64,000 nt of DNA from Zhouia spongiae (GCF_022760175.1 NZ_CP094326.1:3770804-3834803); one strand, 5' to 3'; counted from the first letter of the stretch, positions 35,868 through 45,435 are shown. A program made the numbers and translations. Notes: generated by a model not told the origin, from the letters alone.

Positions 35868-37106
35868 TCAAGATTTTGAGAATATGCTATCTAACATTTT
35901 ATACATATCTGCTTTTTCAGAGTTTTTGGAGCTGTAGATAATTTTCCCTGCCGGGTCTAACAATATTTTGGTTGGAAAGGAATTTACGTTAAAAGGTATT
36001 AAAAGGTTATGATCCCTGGTGGTCTGAATGTGCCTCCAGTTATACTCTCTTTCTTTTATTACTTCTTTCCACCTGTCGGAAGTGTCACCTGAATTAATTC
36101 CCAGCACCATAAAGTTCTTATCTGAATATTTATTGTAATATTCTTTTATTTTGGGCATTTCTCCCATACATGGACCGCACCAGGTCCCCCAATAATCGAT
36201 CAGGACATAATTTCCTTTTAAATCAGACAATCTGAATTCAGAACCATCGTCTGTATTTTTTGTGATAAATTCCGGAGCTTGCATCCCGATTCCGGTCTTT
36301 TCGACTGCTTCGAGCCTACTTTTAACCTCTTCGTAGAAAGGTGTTCCTGTTAATATGGCAGCATCAAAACGATCGAATAATTCTTTAGCCTGTTCGTAGG
36401 TAAAGGAATTACGATAATAAGCATCACTAAAAATATATGAAGCAGCAATCGATTTCGGGTGTGTTTTAATAAATGAGACCTTCATTTCCTTGACTTTGTC
36501 ATCAAGCTCACTTCGCTCTTTGTTCATTTTTTGAACTTCCCCGGCACTTAAGTTTTTATTGGTGCTTAAAGTAACAATTATCGAATCTGTTTTATTTATT
36601 AAGGGAAATATCTGCTTATTTATTTTGCCTAAATCATCATTTATACCATGCTGGTCCGATGGATATGCATTTACCATAAAATCATCGACTTTTCCGGAAT
36701 ATGTTATTTCAGCTCCCGGATAACCGATAAACCACATTCTACACATCTTTGCCTTAACAGAAGCTCTGTACACCTTACCTCCTAGCGTTACCTTATAGCT
36801 CCTTAGCGCTTCAGGTATGGTTATGTAGTAAAGTTTGTAATCACTTACTGTGTCTTTAAAAGTAAATTTTTCATCTTTTACCCATAAGGTATCTCTCCGA
36901 AAGCCATCTGGCCGGCTATCGTCTTTTTCAGTGTAAACAAGATATTCTGCTTCTAAATTTTCCAGATGTGCATTTAGGGTAAATGTCTCCTGTGCATTAA
37001 AAGTAATTATCTTAGATTTTTTTTCAATAGTAATATTATTTTGGCCAAAACTGGTATAACCAGTTACACCAACCAGTATATATAGTATAAAATTAGATTT
37101 CAGCAT
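35868..37106 (-). CDS. TlpA-family thiol-disulfide oxidoreductase (locus B, first copy)
   Basis: This 412-residue protein has a signal peptide (MLKSNFILYILVGVTGYTSFGQ) without a lipobox Cys, so it is probably soluble in the periplasm. The N-terminal DUF4369-like domain and helical middle (~165-280) precede the TlpA domain (~285-412), with WCGPC at C310 and C313 and NSFPTKILLD. It is most similar to the protein at 47618 in the decayed locus, where the same blocks recur (FPGADVKIQGKISDFM there, YPGAEITYSGKVDDFM here; LGINSGDT in both). It belongs to a different TlpA subgroup from its two downstream neighbours. Confidence 0.9.
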   Translation of the reverse strand: MLKSNFILYILVGVTGYTSFGQNNITIEKKSKIITFNAQETFTLNAHLENLEAEYLVYTEKDDSRPDGFRRDTLWVKDEKFTFKDTVSDYKLYYITIPEALRSYKVTLGGKVYRASVKAKMCRMWFIGYPGAEITYSGKVDDFMVNAYPSDQHGINDDLGKINKQIFPLINKTDSIIVTLSTNKNLSAGEVQKMNKERSELDDKVKEMKVSFIKTHPKSIAASYIFSDAYYRNSFTYEQAKELFDRFDAAILTGTPFYEEVKSRLEAVEKTGIGMQAPEFITKNTDDGSEFRLSDLKGNYVLIDYWGTWCGPCMGEMPKIKEYYNKYSDKNFMVLGINSGDTSDRWKEVIKEREYNWRHIQTTRDHNLLIPFNVNSFPTKILLDPAGKIIYSSKNSEKADMYKMLDSIFSKS

Positions 37107-37191
37107 TTGATTCTTTTTTTAAATACAACCTTAACCTGAATAAAGTCTGGATTAGAATTAGACATTCTCTTAAATGAGAAAACTTTAGGAT

Positions 37192-37224
37192 AAACAGGGT
37201 AATAAGCTATGAATTACCCTGTTT
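37192..37224. terminator. strong hairpin inside the locus B operon
   Basis: A perfect 12-bp stem (AAACAGGGTAAT / ATTACCCTGTTT) with a 9-nt loop lies just downstream of the lipoprotein stop and 86 nt before the first TlpA start. The T-run is on the plus strand side, so on the operon strand it may act as a processing or attenuation hairpin rather than a classical terminator. Confidence 0.55.
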
Positions 37225-37231
37225 TTTTTAT

Positions 37232-38203
37232 TTAGTTATTAACTATAGTTACGCCTACAGGCCATGACAGCCCGTCTGTCCTGGTAAGCTCAACGGTACC
37301 GTATTCTCCGTAAAGGTCTGTAAAATTGTTGGTCCATTTTATTGTCAAAACTTCAGGGGTTATACTCACAACCTCCCAGTTGCTTTCATAGTATGTCTCT
37401 ACTGCCACTCTTGTGAGAATATTGGATTCAGCATCATAGGTTAATGTCCCTCCTCTAGGTCCGCTATAGGCTCCTCCAAAAGCCATATCATCAACATCAT
37501 AATAACCTTCTTCTTCTCCCGGCGTGAAAATTACGGTTCTTTTTGCTCCTACAACAACGCCTGTGTATGAATAGGTTATCGTTCCTGGGCCAACTTCGAC
37601 CCATGTAGCTTCAAACTCCCCCAGCCATGTATCTACGATCTTAAATTCTGCTAGAAAACCGAAAGTGCAATTGAAACCGGAGCAATTCTCTCTGGAATCA
37701 AATACAGTTCCATCTTTTCCTGTAATTACCCATTTAAATTCAAATAGATCTCCGGGCTTTATTTCTGTTCTGGATGATAAAAAGTCTCCTTGATAAAGAT
37801 CATACAACATGTCTTTGGTAACTGTAATCTGAAACATCTCCCCCGGATTATTGATAGTAGTTATTAATTTACCGGAATCGCCTCCCAGGTAATTATAAGA
37901 ATCATTTACTTCTTCCTCAATGAATGCATAAATATCTATTTTTGAGATATCCGAGGCCATTGCGCCGTTCGATTGGAAAGCTACATCAAATGTTAATTCA
38001 CTGACTCCCCAAAACTCTTCCCCAGTACTTTTATTCACATTGTAAATAAAGCTGGATTCGTCCCCTTGTGCTGTAAATTCGAGATTTGCAGTAGTTACCC
38101 AAGAAATGTTGGATGCATCAGGCACTATTATTTCTTCTACATCATCACAAGCCTGAAAAGAAAAAATGGAAACACATAATATTATTAAGATATATTTATT
38201 CAT
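37232..38203 (-). CDS. SusCD-associated surface lipoprotein, unknown family (locus B)
   Basis: This 323-residue protein has a lipoprotein signal (Cys ~19, FQACDDVEE) followed by an acidic stretch like a surface-export signal. The rest is beta-rich with many Trp, Tyr and Asp residues, probably two Ig-like/SusE-like domains: ISWVTTANLEFTAQ at the start, GDLFEFKWVITGKDGTVFD in the middle, and FGGAYSGPRGGTLTYDAES further on. A Cys pair (ENCSGFNC, ~176-181) could form a small disulfide loop. Its place just after susD (45 nt) suggests an accessory ligand-binding protein. I cannot name the family. Confidence 0.6.
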   Translation of the reverse strand: MNKYILIILCVSIFSFQACDDVEEIIVPDASNISWVTTANLEFTAQGDESSFIYNVNKSTGEEFWGVSELTFDVAFQSNGAMASDISKIDIYAFIEEEVNDSYNYLGGDSGKLITTINNPGEMFQITVTKDMLYDLYQGDFLSSRTEIKPGDLFEFKWVITGKDGTVFDSRENCSGFNCTFGFLAEFKIVDTWLGEFEATWVEVGPGTITYSYTGVVVGAKRTVIFTPGEEEGYYDVDDMAFGGAYSGPRGGTLTYDAESNILTRVAVETYYESNWEVVSITPEVLTIKWTNNFTDLYGEYGTVELTRTDGLSWPVGVTIVNN

Positions 38204-38248
38204 GTTCTTTTAATTTTGGATTATTAAAGCATGTCATCAAATGACTTC

Positions 38249-39691
38249 CTAATTTAAATTTGGATTTTGATCCCTGACCGACTGTGCTATTTTCACTACA
38301 TAACCATCATCTCCCGGTGCCAACGTAAAGGTCTCTCCTGTTATCGGATTTGTTCGCGTATAAGTAGGTACAACTTCGCCATACACATGATATCTTTTTT
38401 GGTCATAAAGATTCAGAGCTGACCCTGCCAATTCTTTACGTCTTTCATCCTTCACCAGTTGTAAGGTCGTTGTATTATCTGTATGGGTCAGCGGGGTAAA
38501 ATTCACAAGTCTATTTTCCAAAAGAGTGTTTAAAACATCAATAGCTCCTGCTCCATCACCCGTACGGACTTTAGCTTCTGCATTGGTTAACATCAACCTT
38601 GGAACGCTTAAACCATTACATCGTTCAGAACTTGCATACATGTATATATAATTCGGGGATACATCCACACCGGAGCTTGAGGTCTGTGTTGCAAATAAAT
38701 ACCATCTTCTGTCGTTATCCTTATCATAAAGGGCTTCCAGGTCAGGAGCATATAATTGAAAAGGATTGTTAAATCCCCAAGCGATATACCTGTTCCACAG
38801 TATTTCTTTATTGAGTGTCCCATAATACCAGTTATCTCCATTGTTATAACCTGACCATGGATTTGACGGATTGGCAAAATCTACTGTATTATAATCTTCC
38901 AGATAATCATACAGTGACAGGGCTGTATTTGAATAACCTAAGGCCTGGTCAAAATCACCCATATACAGGTAAACTTCCGAAAGTAATGCATAAATAGATG
39001 CTTTACCAGGTCGGAAATTAGCATAGGAATTAACTGCCTGATAATTATTTCCCAATAAGCGAAGTGCTTCATTAAGGTCGGTTAAAACCTGTTGATAGAC
39101 TTCCCCAACACTCGAACGGCTTAACTGCGCCTGTAAATCGACTGTTAATGGCATGGCCACACCCGGTAGATCCAGACTTGATGAATCGTAATGATGGGCA
39201 TATTCATTAACCGTCAAAAAATATTCAAAAGCTCGTTGCGCCATAGCTTCAGCTTTAAGGATGTTTCTTTTAGAAGCATCAAAATTTCCTGGTTTGGCAT
39301 CATCAACTTCTTCCAGAATGTAGTTCATGACATGAATGTATTGATAAAGGCCATTATAATCATTATCTGATACTGCTGGGTCAAACAGGTCGTGTTGCCA
39401 GGTATATGCATTTACACTCGGTGTGCTATTGGAGATTGTATTAAAGCTTGCCTGGTTATGGTACACATCCGGATCCATAAAGCGTGTATTGTTTCCAACA
39501 CCTGAACCAGTTCCCCTGATTATGGCATAATCCTGTAACATCTTATCGTAATCTTCCAGAGTTGAAGGAATGATATAACCCGTAGGTTCTACATCTAAGA
39601 AATCATCAGGGCTTTGACATGCCGATAATGTCAAAAATGTCAGTAATATGTATATATGTCTTTTTTTCATCGTATTACTCTTTAATTTCAT
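38249..39691 (-). CDS. SusD/RagB-family nutrient-binding lipoprotein (locus B)
   Basis: The open frame reaches 39802 and would overlap susC by 100 nt. The credible starts are ATG 39691 (used here) or ATG 39670, which begins the lipoprotein signal MKKRHIYILLTFLTLSACQ exactly. The mature protein has the SusD/RagB layout, with the N-terminal DFLDVEPTGYIIPSTLEDYDKML motif, TPR helices (EAMAQRAFEYFLTVNEYAHHY), and a C-terminal RagB region ending VRDQNPNLN. It caps the SusC of locus B and sits 12-33 nt after it. The decayed susD at 45551 belongs to the same subgroup (PSTLEDYDKMLQDY compared with PKTIEQLESLLNNY). Confidence 0.93.
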   Translation of the reverse strand: MKLKSNTMKKRHIYILLTFLTLSACQSPDDFLDVEPTGYIIPSTLEDYDKMLQDYAIIRGTGSGVGNNTRFMDPDVYHNQASFNTISNSTPSVNAYTWQHDLFDPAVSDNDYNGLYQYIHVMNYILEEVDDAKPGNFDASKRNILKAEAMAQRAFEYFLTVNEYAHHYDSSSLDLPGVAMPLTVDLQAQLSRSSVGEVYQQVLTDLNEALRLLGNNYQAVNSYANFRPGKASIYALLSEVYLYMGDFDQALGYSNTALSLYDYLEDYNTVDFANPSNPWSGYNNGDNWYYGTLNKEILWNRYIAWGFNNPFQLYAPDLEALYDKDNDRRWYLFATQTSSSGVDVSPNYIYMYASSERCNGLSVPRLMLTNAEAKVRTGDGAGAIDVLNTLLENRLVNFTPLTHTDNTTTLQLVKDERRKELAGSALNLYDQKRYHVYGEVVPTYTRTNPITGETFTLAPGDDGYVVKIAQSVRDQNPNLN

Positions 39692-39702
39692 AATCTTACT
39701 TA

Positions 39703-42700
39703 TTAAAATGAAGCTCTCAAGCCAAAAGTATAACGCGTTAAATAGGTATAAGCTTCGCTTGTTGGGGCTATAGGATCTACCCCTATGTCGTTGGCTACCC
39801 ACAGGAACGGATTGGTTACCTGCATACTGAAACGCAAGTTTTTGAAAAAGGTAGGTTTCAATAATTTTGACGGCATCGTATATCCCAAAATAATATCCTG
39901 TACTCTTATATAATCTCCTTTATGCACATTACGTGATGATTGATTCCAGATACGATGCATGGTAGCTGTATCGTTCCTATTCTCAGATAATCCAGTAATA
40001 GGATTTACTCCGTTATAGAATATCTTAGGTACATCGGTAGTCGCTTCATCCCCTGGCTGCATCCATCGATTGCCCCATTCTTCATGTACCCTGATATTGC
40101 TAAAATCATATTCAAAATTATTATAGGTACCATTTCCGGTCGAAGCATAATTGTAGGACATTTTAAATATATAGTCCGCCTGATAGTTCATATTTACGGT
40201 AAGGTCTATACCTTTGTAGTTCAGTGTTGTAGATAAACCACCATAGTGCTTTGGCACCCTTGATCCTGCATATTTCAATTCTTCAATAGCTACATTTCCC
40301 CGCCATGACCTTGTATTCCCATCTGCATCATACAGCAATACCTCTCCGTTGTTGTCCAATCCTGCAAAATTATACGCATAAGTAGCTCCGATTGGCTTGC
40401 CTTCTTCATACGCATTGGTTCCTGTATAAGTATCTGCCGTCGGTGTGGTGTTGATCTTGGCTGTGGTTAGAGTATTCTTATTGTAATTCAAATTAGCCCT
40501 TACCGACCAGTTAAAATCTTCAGATCGAATCAGATCGGCATTTAATAGCAACTCTACCCCTTTATTATCTATATCTGCATAATTAACAGATGCTCTCGTC
40601 CAACCCACGGTAGGGTCAAGAGGTCTTGAAGTATAAACATCCGTACTTTTTTTAGTGTAATAATCTAAGCTACCTGACAGCCTGTTATTGAAAAAAGCAA
40701 AATCAAGTCCAAAATTGGTTGTAGCTGTTTCTTCCCATTTGAGATCAGGGTTTGCAGGCTGGTTTAATACCAGACTATTGTATTGATTTCCTACATTTAT
40801 ATTACGTACACGTGCTGTTGCCTCTGGATACACCCCTATCAGACTGTTTCCTCCCAACCCATAGGTAGCCCTGAACTTCAAACGATCTATCCAATCTGTA
40901 TTTGCCAGAAAGGGTTCATTAGTAGCATCCCATGCGGCACCAACAGACCATAGTGGCTTGTACCTAAAATCCGGATTACTCCCAAAAATATTGGCCTGGT
41001 CAATCCTAAAACTACCATTCAGGGTATATTTTTGTTTGTATGTATATCCTAAATTGGAGAAGACACTTACAAATCGATTATCCTGATTATTAACATCAAA
41101 AACTAACGCATCATAATATCTGGTAAAACGTCCGCCAGTCCAGTTAGTCAATCTGTAGTTTACCAAATCAGCCTCGTTAATCGGCAAATACGTGGTAGAT
41201 CCTTTATCATAGCCAAATTGCCTGTTTCGCGAAAATTCTGTAAATCTTCTGGAATATTCACCACCGGCAAATATATCTAATTGATGGTCATTCCAGGTTT
41301 TATCCCAGTTAATGGTATTTTTAAAAACCCACCCTTTCGAGTACGTACGTTCCTGTAAATACTCCGAGCCCGGAGGTATCCCATACTGATAGTTTCCGGT
41401 ATCCGGATTCATTATATAATAATCATTAACTGTATTACGCCATGACGGTAAATTCATGGACTTAAAAGCATCTAAATCATTGGTGTTACGCTCATACCTG
41501 AATGAACTACTAACTGTCAGGTCTTTAAACAATTCTATATCCAGTTTAAAATCAGCTCTTATATCAACAAGTGTACTGCTATTATCTACATTTCGTTGCT
41601 CTTCAAGTGCATTGTATGTGTATGGTGCGTTAACCAGGCTCTCTCTTTCTTTAGACATCCAAGGATTCCAATGGTAGTATTTTTGTATATATTGCCCATC
41701 TTCATCAACCAACTGATCATATGGCTGTGCCAATGTAACCATTTCAATAGGATTCCCAAATCCGAATTGTGAGGTTAAATAATTATCCTTTTCCTTTCTT
41801 AAAGCGGCTGTCATTCCAGCGGTAAATGATATTTTATCATTAAAATCGAAAGTATTGCGTAGATTCATAGTAATACGATCATTATCATCTCCCTTCACTT
41901 GTCCTGATCTATCAACATAAGATAGTGAACCAAAGAATGAATTGTTATCTCCTCCTCCGGAAAGCGACAAGTTATATGTGGTTTGTATTGCATTTCTTAA
42001 GAGATATTTTTCCCAATCTTCATTAATGTTCCTTTGTTTAAGTTCATTAATGTATCGGTCAAATGTATTTTGAGACCAAACTTCTCCATCCGGTGACAGT
42101 CCATTTCTATACAGATATGCCAAATGAAGGTCGTTAATACTTCGTGTACCTATGGCCAATCCGTTTATATCGGTCCATTTTTTATCAATGAATTCCTGAT
42201 CCAGTGCAATTTCCCCGGCAGTAGTCATCAAATTAAGATTGTTCAAATCTACCTTTTCTTCCATCTCTACAAACGCTGAAAAATCGACCCTTAAAGGGGT
42301 GTTCTTACCTCCTCTTTTCGTCACAATGACTACAACACCATTGGCAGCTCTGGATCCCCAAATTGATGATGCAGCTGCATCTTTTAGTATCGTAACGGTC
42401 TCTACATCTTCCGGATTAATAGACTCCAGATTTAGCTGATCTGCTAAAGGGAATCCATCTACAACGACAAGCGGATTCGCATTAATACTTAAAATAGAGC
42501 TTCTCCCCCTGATCTCAAAAGCACCGCCAAATGCAGGGTTCGTATTTAAACCTGTTGTTTGCCCCATGATACGGTCCATTATATTCGTACTTCCGGGACG
42601 TTGTTGTATCTGAGTTTCTCCAATTTGAGTAAAAGACCCGGCTGTTCTTTCCTTGGAGAGGTTTTGATAGCCTGTTACAATTACCTCACTTAAACTCGTA

Positions 42701-43311
42701 GCTTCAGTTTCCATGACCAGATTAATAACCTCCGATTTAATCACTTGTTTTTCAACGGTTTTCAATCCTACATAAGAATATATCAATCTAGCACTATTGC
42801 CTCTGACTCTGATGGTGTATTTCCCGTCAAAATCAGTTTCCGTACCATTACCAGTATCTTTTTGTACAATAGAAACCCCCGGCATAGGAACTCCTTCTGA
42901 ATCGACTATTGTTCCGGAAATCACAAAAATTCTTTGTTGCAATACCGGTGCCGGCTTCTCTTGTAAGTAAATATTGTTCTGTTTTCTTAAATATGTAGTA
43001 TTTGTTCCGGAAAACAGCATTTCCAAAACATTTTCCAAGGACTCTTGTTTTACATCAATACTTATCACTCTAGAGAGGTCAACAACAGAAGTCTGAAAGA
43101 AAAACTTATAATCACTTGCAGATTCAATCTCATCTAAAACACGACCGACATTTTGGTTCTTAACAGAAATTGTAAGCTTGTTCTGTGAAAAAGTTGTATT
43201 AGCCTGCAATATAAAAATGGCGGCCATTGTAAAGAGTAAAGAGAGCTTCATTTTTAAATCAAATTTTACAATAAAAGAGCTACCCCTCTTGTTATCAAGA
43301 AGATTTTTCAT
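39703..43311 (-). CDS. SusC/RagA-family TonB-dependent transporter with STN domain (locus B)
   Basis: This is a 1202-residue outer-membrane importer. The signal helix (~21-43, KLSLLFTMAAIFILQANTTF) follows a basic leader. The STN domain (~48-115) has NVGRVLDEIESASDYKFFF, and the carboxypeptidase-like domain is at ~128-205. A SEVIVTGYQNLSKERTAGSF segment precedes the plug (~225-335, LKDAAASSIWGSRAANGVVVIV), and the barrel extends to the C-terminal F. The ERTAGSF type is frequent in SusC proteins coded with TlpA genes. Its leader carries an antisense promoter and terminator. Confidence 0.95.
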   Translation of the reverse strand: MKNLLDNKRGSSFIVKFDLKMKLSLLFTMAAIFILQANTTFSQNKLTISVKNQNVGRVLDEIESASDYKFFFQTSVVDLSRVISIDVKQESLENVLEMLFSGTNTTYLRKQNNIYLQEKPAPVLQQRIFVISGTIVDSEGVPMPGVSIVQKDTGNGTETDFDGKYTIRVRGNSARLIYSYVGLKTVEKQVIKSEVINLVMETEATSLSEVIVTGYQNLSKERTAGSFTQIGETQIQQRPGSTNIMDRIMGQTTGLNTNPAFGGAFEIRGRSSILSINANPLVVVDGFPLADQLNLESINPEDVETVTILKDAAASSIWGSRAANGVVVIVTKRGGKNTPLRVDFSAFVEMEEKVDLNNLNLMTTAGEIALDQEFIDKKWTDINGLAIGTRSINDLHLAYLYRNGLSPDGEVWSQNTFDRYINELKQRNINEDWEKYLLRNAIQTTYNLSLSGGGDNNSFFGSLSYVDRSGQVKGDDNDRITMNLRNTFDFNDKISFTAGMTAALRKEKDNYLTSQFGFGNPIEMVTLAQPYDQLVDEDGQYIQKYYHWNPWMSKERESLVNAPYTYNALEEQRNVDNSSTLVDIRADFKLDIELFKDLTVSSSFRYERNTNDLDAFKSMNLPSWRNTVNDYYIMNPDTGNYQYGIPPGSEYLQERTYSKGWVFKNTINWDKTWNDHQLDIFAGGEYSRRFTEFSRNRQFGYDKGSTTYLPINEADLVNYRLTNWTGGRFTRYYDALVFDVNNQDNRFVSVFSNLGYTYKQKYTLNGSFRIDQANIFGSNPDFRYKPLWSVGAAWDATNEPFLANTDWIDRLKFRATYGLGGNSLIGVYPEATARVRNINVGNQYNSLVLNQPANPDLKWEETATTNFGLDFAFFNNRLSGSLDYYTKKSTDVYTSRPLDPTVGWTRASVNYADIDNKGVELLLNADLIRSEDFNWSVRANLNYNKNTLTTAKINTTPTADTYTGTNAYEEGKPIGATYAYNFAGLDNNGEVLLYDADGNTRSWRGNVAIEELKYAGSRVPKHYGGLSTTLNYKGIDLTVNMNYQADYIFKMSYNYASTGNGTYNNFEYDFSNIRVHEEWGNRWMQPGDEATTDVPKIFYNGVNPITGLSENRNDTATMHRIWNQSSRNVHKGDYIRVQDIILGYTMPSKLLKPTFFKNLRFSMQVTNPFLWVANDIGVDPIAPTSEAYTYLTRYTFGLRASF

Positions 43312-43318
43312 ACATTTA
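43289..43318 (+). promoter_or_regulatory. predicted antisense promoter at the susC start (locus B)
   Basis: TTG (43289-43291), exactly 19 nt, then TACATTTA (43311-43318), one base off TAnnTTTG. The -7 box begins in the susC start codon (CAT 43309-43311), as at locus C. Confidence 0.4.
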
Positions 43319-43324
43319 AATTGT

Positions 43325-43392
43325 TTTTGTGGTTAATTATTTTTTGACCATTCTTCATCTCGGGAGATGCGGCAACATTTCCCGATTTTTTT
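43325..43392 (+). ncRNA. predicted cis-antisense RNA over susC leader (locus B)
   Basis: From the predicted promoter to the end of the T-run is about 68 nt, complementary to the susC leader and containing a ten-pair terminator. No plus-strand gene exists upstream that the terminator could serve. Same arrangement as at loci A and C. Confidence 0.45.
43360..43392 (+). terminator. antisense intrinsic terminator between fecR and susC (locus B)
   Basis: The stem runs from 43360-43369 (TCGGGAGATG) to 43376-43385 (CATTTCCCGA): ten pairs with one G-U, a six-base loop and seven T following (43386-43392). This is a textbook plus-strand intrinsic terminator within an otherwise minus-strand operon. Confidence 0.7.
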
Positions 43393-43439
43393 CAGTAGTT
43401 TAAGATGTATTTTTTTTCATTTTCAGTAAAAGAGTTTAG

Positions 43440-44600
43440 TTAGTTGATTATAATTGTATTATCTTTTGAAATTTTGTAGTCTACGCTATATATCTCATTA
43501 AAATAATCCAGCACTTCTTGTATTGTTTCCTCCTGTAAATTTATATGTGCATTGAAATTTTCTGTTGCCAACACTTCATTATTATTCACTATAGTCACAT
43601 TATAAAAACGCTCTAATTTCCTCAATATATTTTCGAAAGATTCATTTCTGAATATCACTTCACCATGAGTCCATGAGGTATACAAACTTGTATTTACAGC
43701 CTTCACATTAAGGTTCTTGATAATTTTATCATAAATCCCCATCAATCCCGGATCTAACACCAAATGTTTATGTTCCTCCTGTGCCCCATCTTCTGCATAC
43801 ATTGCAACAGCCCCTTCAACTAATGTTACATTTATCTCGTCATCCTCTTCATACGATGACACATTGAAGGTAGTTCCTAAAACCCTGACATCTACCAAAC
43901 CGGTATTAACGATAAAAGGGCTTAGAGTATCTCTTACAACGTCAAAATAGGCTTCCCCCTCCAAATACACCCGACGGTTCTCTCCATCGGTAAAATGAAC
44001 AGGATACCTTAATGAAGTTCCGGCATTCAGAAACACCCTGGTTCCATCTGATAAAGTGATATTAAATCGTCTGCCAAATGGCACAAGAATTTCGTTATAA
44101 CTATGATCATTGTTTGCCAATGAATCGCTATAAATCAATTCCCCCTTTTGGTGATTTCCAATAACGATTCCCTGATCATTATAGACAATTCCTTCAGAAA
44201 TCTCATCGAGGTTTTTAATACTCCCATCTCCGGTTTTAAGAATAATTGCTTCTTCCGGGACAATAATAATATTGTCTGCCTTAAAGTTATTATAAACCCC
44301 ATAGCCTATACTTAAAACTACTGTAACTACCGCAGCATATTTAAGTACCCCGAATATTCTCCGTTTAGTACCTTCCTTCTTATCTGATCTGATTTTTATT
44401 AGTAAATCGCTCTTTATCTTCTTTAAATCCTGATTTACAGAAACCACATCAAGAAGATAGTCGGTGCCTACATATTCCTCGAATATTTTTTTGTTTTTGG
44501 AACCCTCAGCGATCCATTCATGTAATAGCTCTTTGTCTTCCAAAGAAGCATTACCATTTAAAAATTTAACAATTATATTTTCAACTTTAGTTTTATCCAT
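43440..44600 (-). CDS. FecR-family anti-sigma factor (locus B)
   Basis: This 386-residue protein has a cytoplasmic anti-sigma segment (~1-80), one TM helix (~88-105, VLKYAAVVTVVLSIGYGVY), and a periplasmic FecR domain (~165-285) with GEAYFDVV and RVLGTTFNVSSYEEDD. The C-terminal DUF4974 domain (~315-386) begins VIFRNESFENILRKLERFYNV. It probably holds the sigma factor coded by the divergent gene at 44718, 117 nt away, until SusC signals. Unlike locus A, sigma and fecR are on opposite strands here. Confidence 0.93.
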   Translation of the reverse strand: MDKTKVENIIVKFLNGNASLEDKELLHEWIAEGSKNKKIFEEYVGTDYLLDVVSVNQDLKKIKSDLLIKIRSDKKEGTKRRIFGVLKYAAVVTVVLSIGYGVYNNFKADNIIIVPEEAIILKTGDGSIKNLDEISEGIVYNDQGIVIGNHQKGELIYSDSLANNDHSYNEILVPFGRRFNITLSDGTRVFLNAGTSLRYPVHFTDGENRRVYLEGEAYFDVVRDTLSPFIVNTGLVDVRVLGTTFNVSSYEEDDEINVTLVEGAVAMYAEDGAQEEHKHLVLDPGLMGIYDKIIKNLNVKAVNTSLYTSWTHGEVIFRNESFENILRKLERFYNVTIVNNNEVLATENFNAHINLQEETIQEVLDYFNEIYSVDYKISKDNTIIIN

Positions 44601-44717
44601 CTAAATTTTCACCATTTACAATTATTACGTTCCAAAAAATTAATACCCTATGTTTTTTTTATTATTTTTTTCATATTTACCTAACATTATTTTAATTTAC
44701 CACTAAATTCTCAATTT

Positions 44718-45332
44718 ATGGAGGTTGGTTCTACCAATTCTAAAAATTTAATTATATACCTGCGTAGAGGAGATGAATTAGCATATAATTTGCTGGTCGA
44801 CATCTTTTACAGCAAATTAAAAATCTATGCAAAAAAACTGACCTCAGACGATCAAATCGCCAGTGATATTGTTCAGAATGTTTTTATCAGAACCTGGGAA
44901 TATAGAGAACGATTAAATTCCGAACTCAATCTTAAAAATTATTTATATAAATCCGTTTATAACGAATTCATCAATCAATATAGAAAAGACAAGCCCTTTC
45001 TTCCTCTTGAAAAAGAATATATCACTTCATTAAATGATTTTGCGGAGAACAAAACAGAGGAAGATCTCAACACCCTTATAGAATTATTAAATAAAGAAAT
45101 AGACAAACTGCCTCCTAAATGCCGCCAGGTATTTAAACTAAGTAAAGAGGAAGGGCTTACCAATGAAGAAATTGCCAGCTATCTTAATGTTTCCACCAAA
45201 AATGTAGAATCATTAATAACAAGAGCATACAAAACCCTCAGATCCGGTTTAAAGGGAAAAAGAAAAATATTCCTGATATTTATATCGAGCTTTATTAAAA
45301 AGACATTTTTAAAAAGAACGAATGTCTTGTAA
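44718..45332 (+). CDS. ECF RNA polymerase sigma factor (locus B, divergent)
   Basis: This 204-residue protein has region 2 (~20-90) with DQIASDIVQNVFIRTWEYRE and the promoter-melting part LYKSVYNEFINQYRK, and region 4 (~125-180) with LPPKCRQVFKLSKEEGLTNEEIASYLNVS. The C-terminus is hydrophobic then basic (KIFLIFISSFIKK). It is the only plus-strand gene of locus B and shares a 117-nt control region with fecR. A short AAGACATT/AATGTCTT inverted repeat overlaps the end of the gene (45300-45328). The sequence beyond is a dispersed repeat, so its original downstream neighbour may be lost. Confidence 0.92.
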   Translation: MEVGSTNSKNLIIYLRRGDELAYNLLVDIFYSKLKIYAKKLTSDDQIASDIVQNVFIRTWEYRERLNSELNLKNYLYKSVYNEFINQYRKDKPFLPLEKEYITSLNDFAENKTEEDLNTLIELLNKEIDKLPPKCRQVFKLSKEEGLTNEEIASYLNVSTKNVESLITRAYKTLRSGLKGKRKIFLIFISSFIKKTFLKRTNVL

Positions 45333-45336
45333 CTTG

Positions 45337-45435
45337 ACTCGATAATCGGGATTTATCCGTATAGCTACGCTTGTCCTTGTGAAATATTCCTAAAAGAATT
45401 TCATTGGACTTGCTTCGAAATGTTTTGTCCATGTG
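45337..45435 (+). repeat. dispersed intergenic repeat, copy at the susD pseudogene
   Basis: It starts ACTCGATAATCGGGATTTAT and ends near CATGTG. It matches 47286-47380 (same orientation) and 50912-51024 (opposite), sharing CGATAATCGGG, CCTTGT.AAATA, AATTTCA..GGACTTGC.TCGAAATGTTTTG. It lies between sigma B and the truncated susD. Confidence 0.75.
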
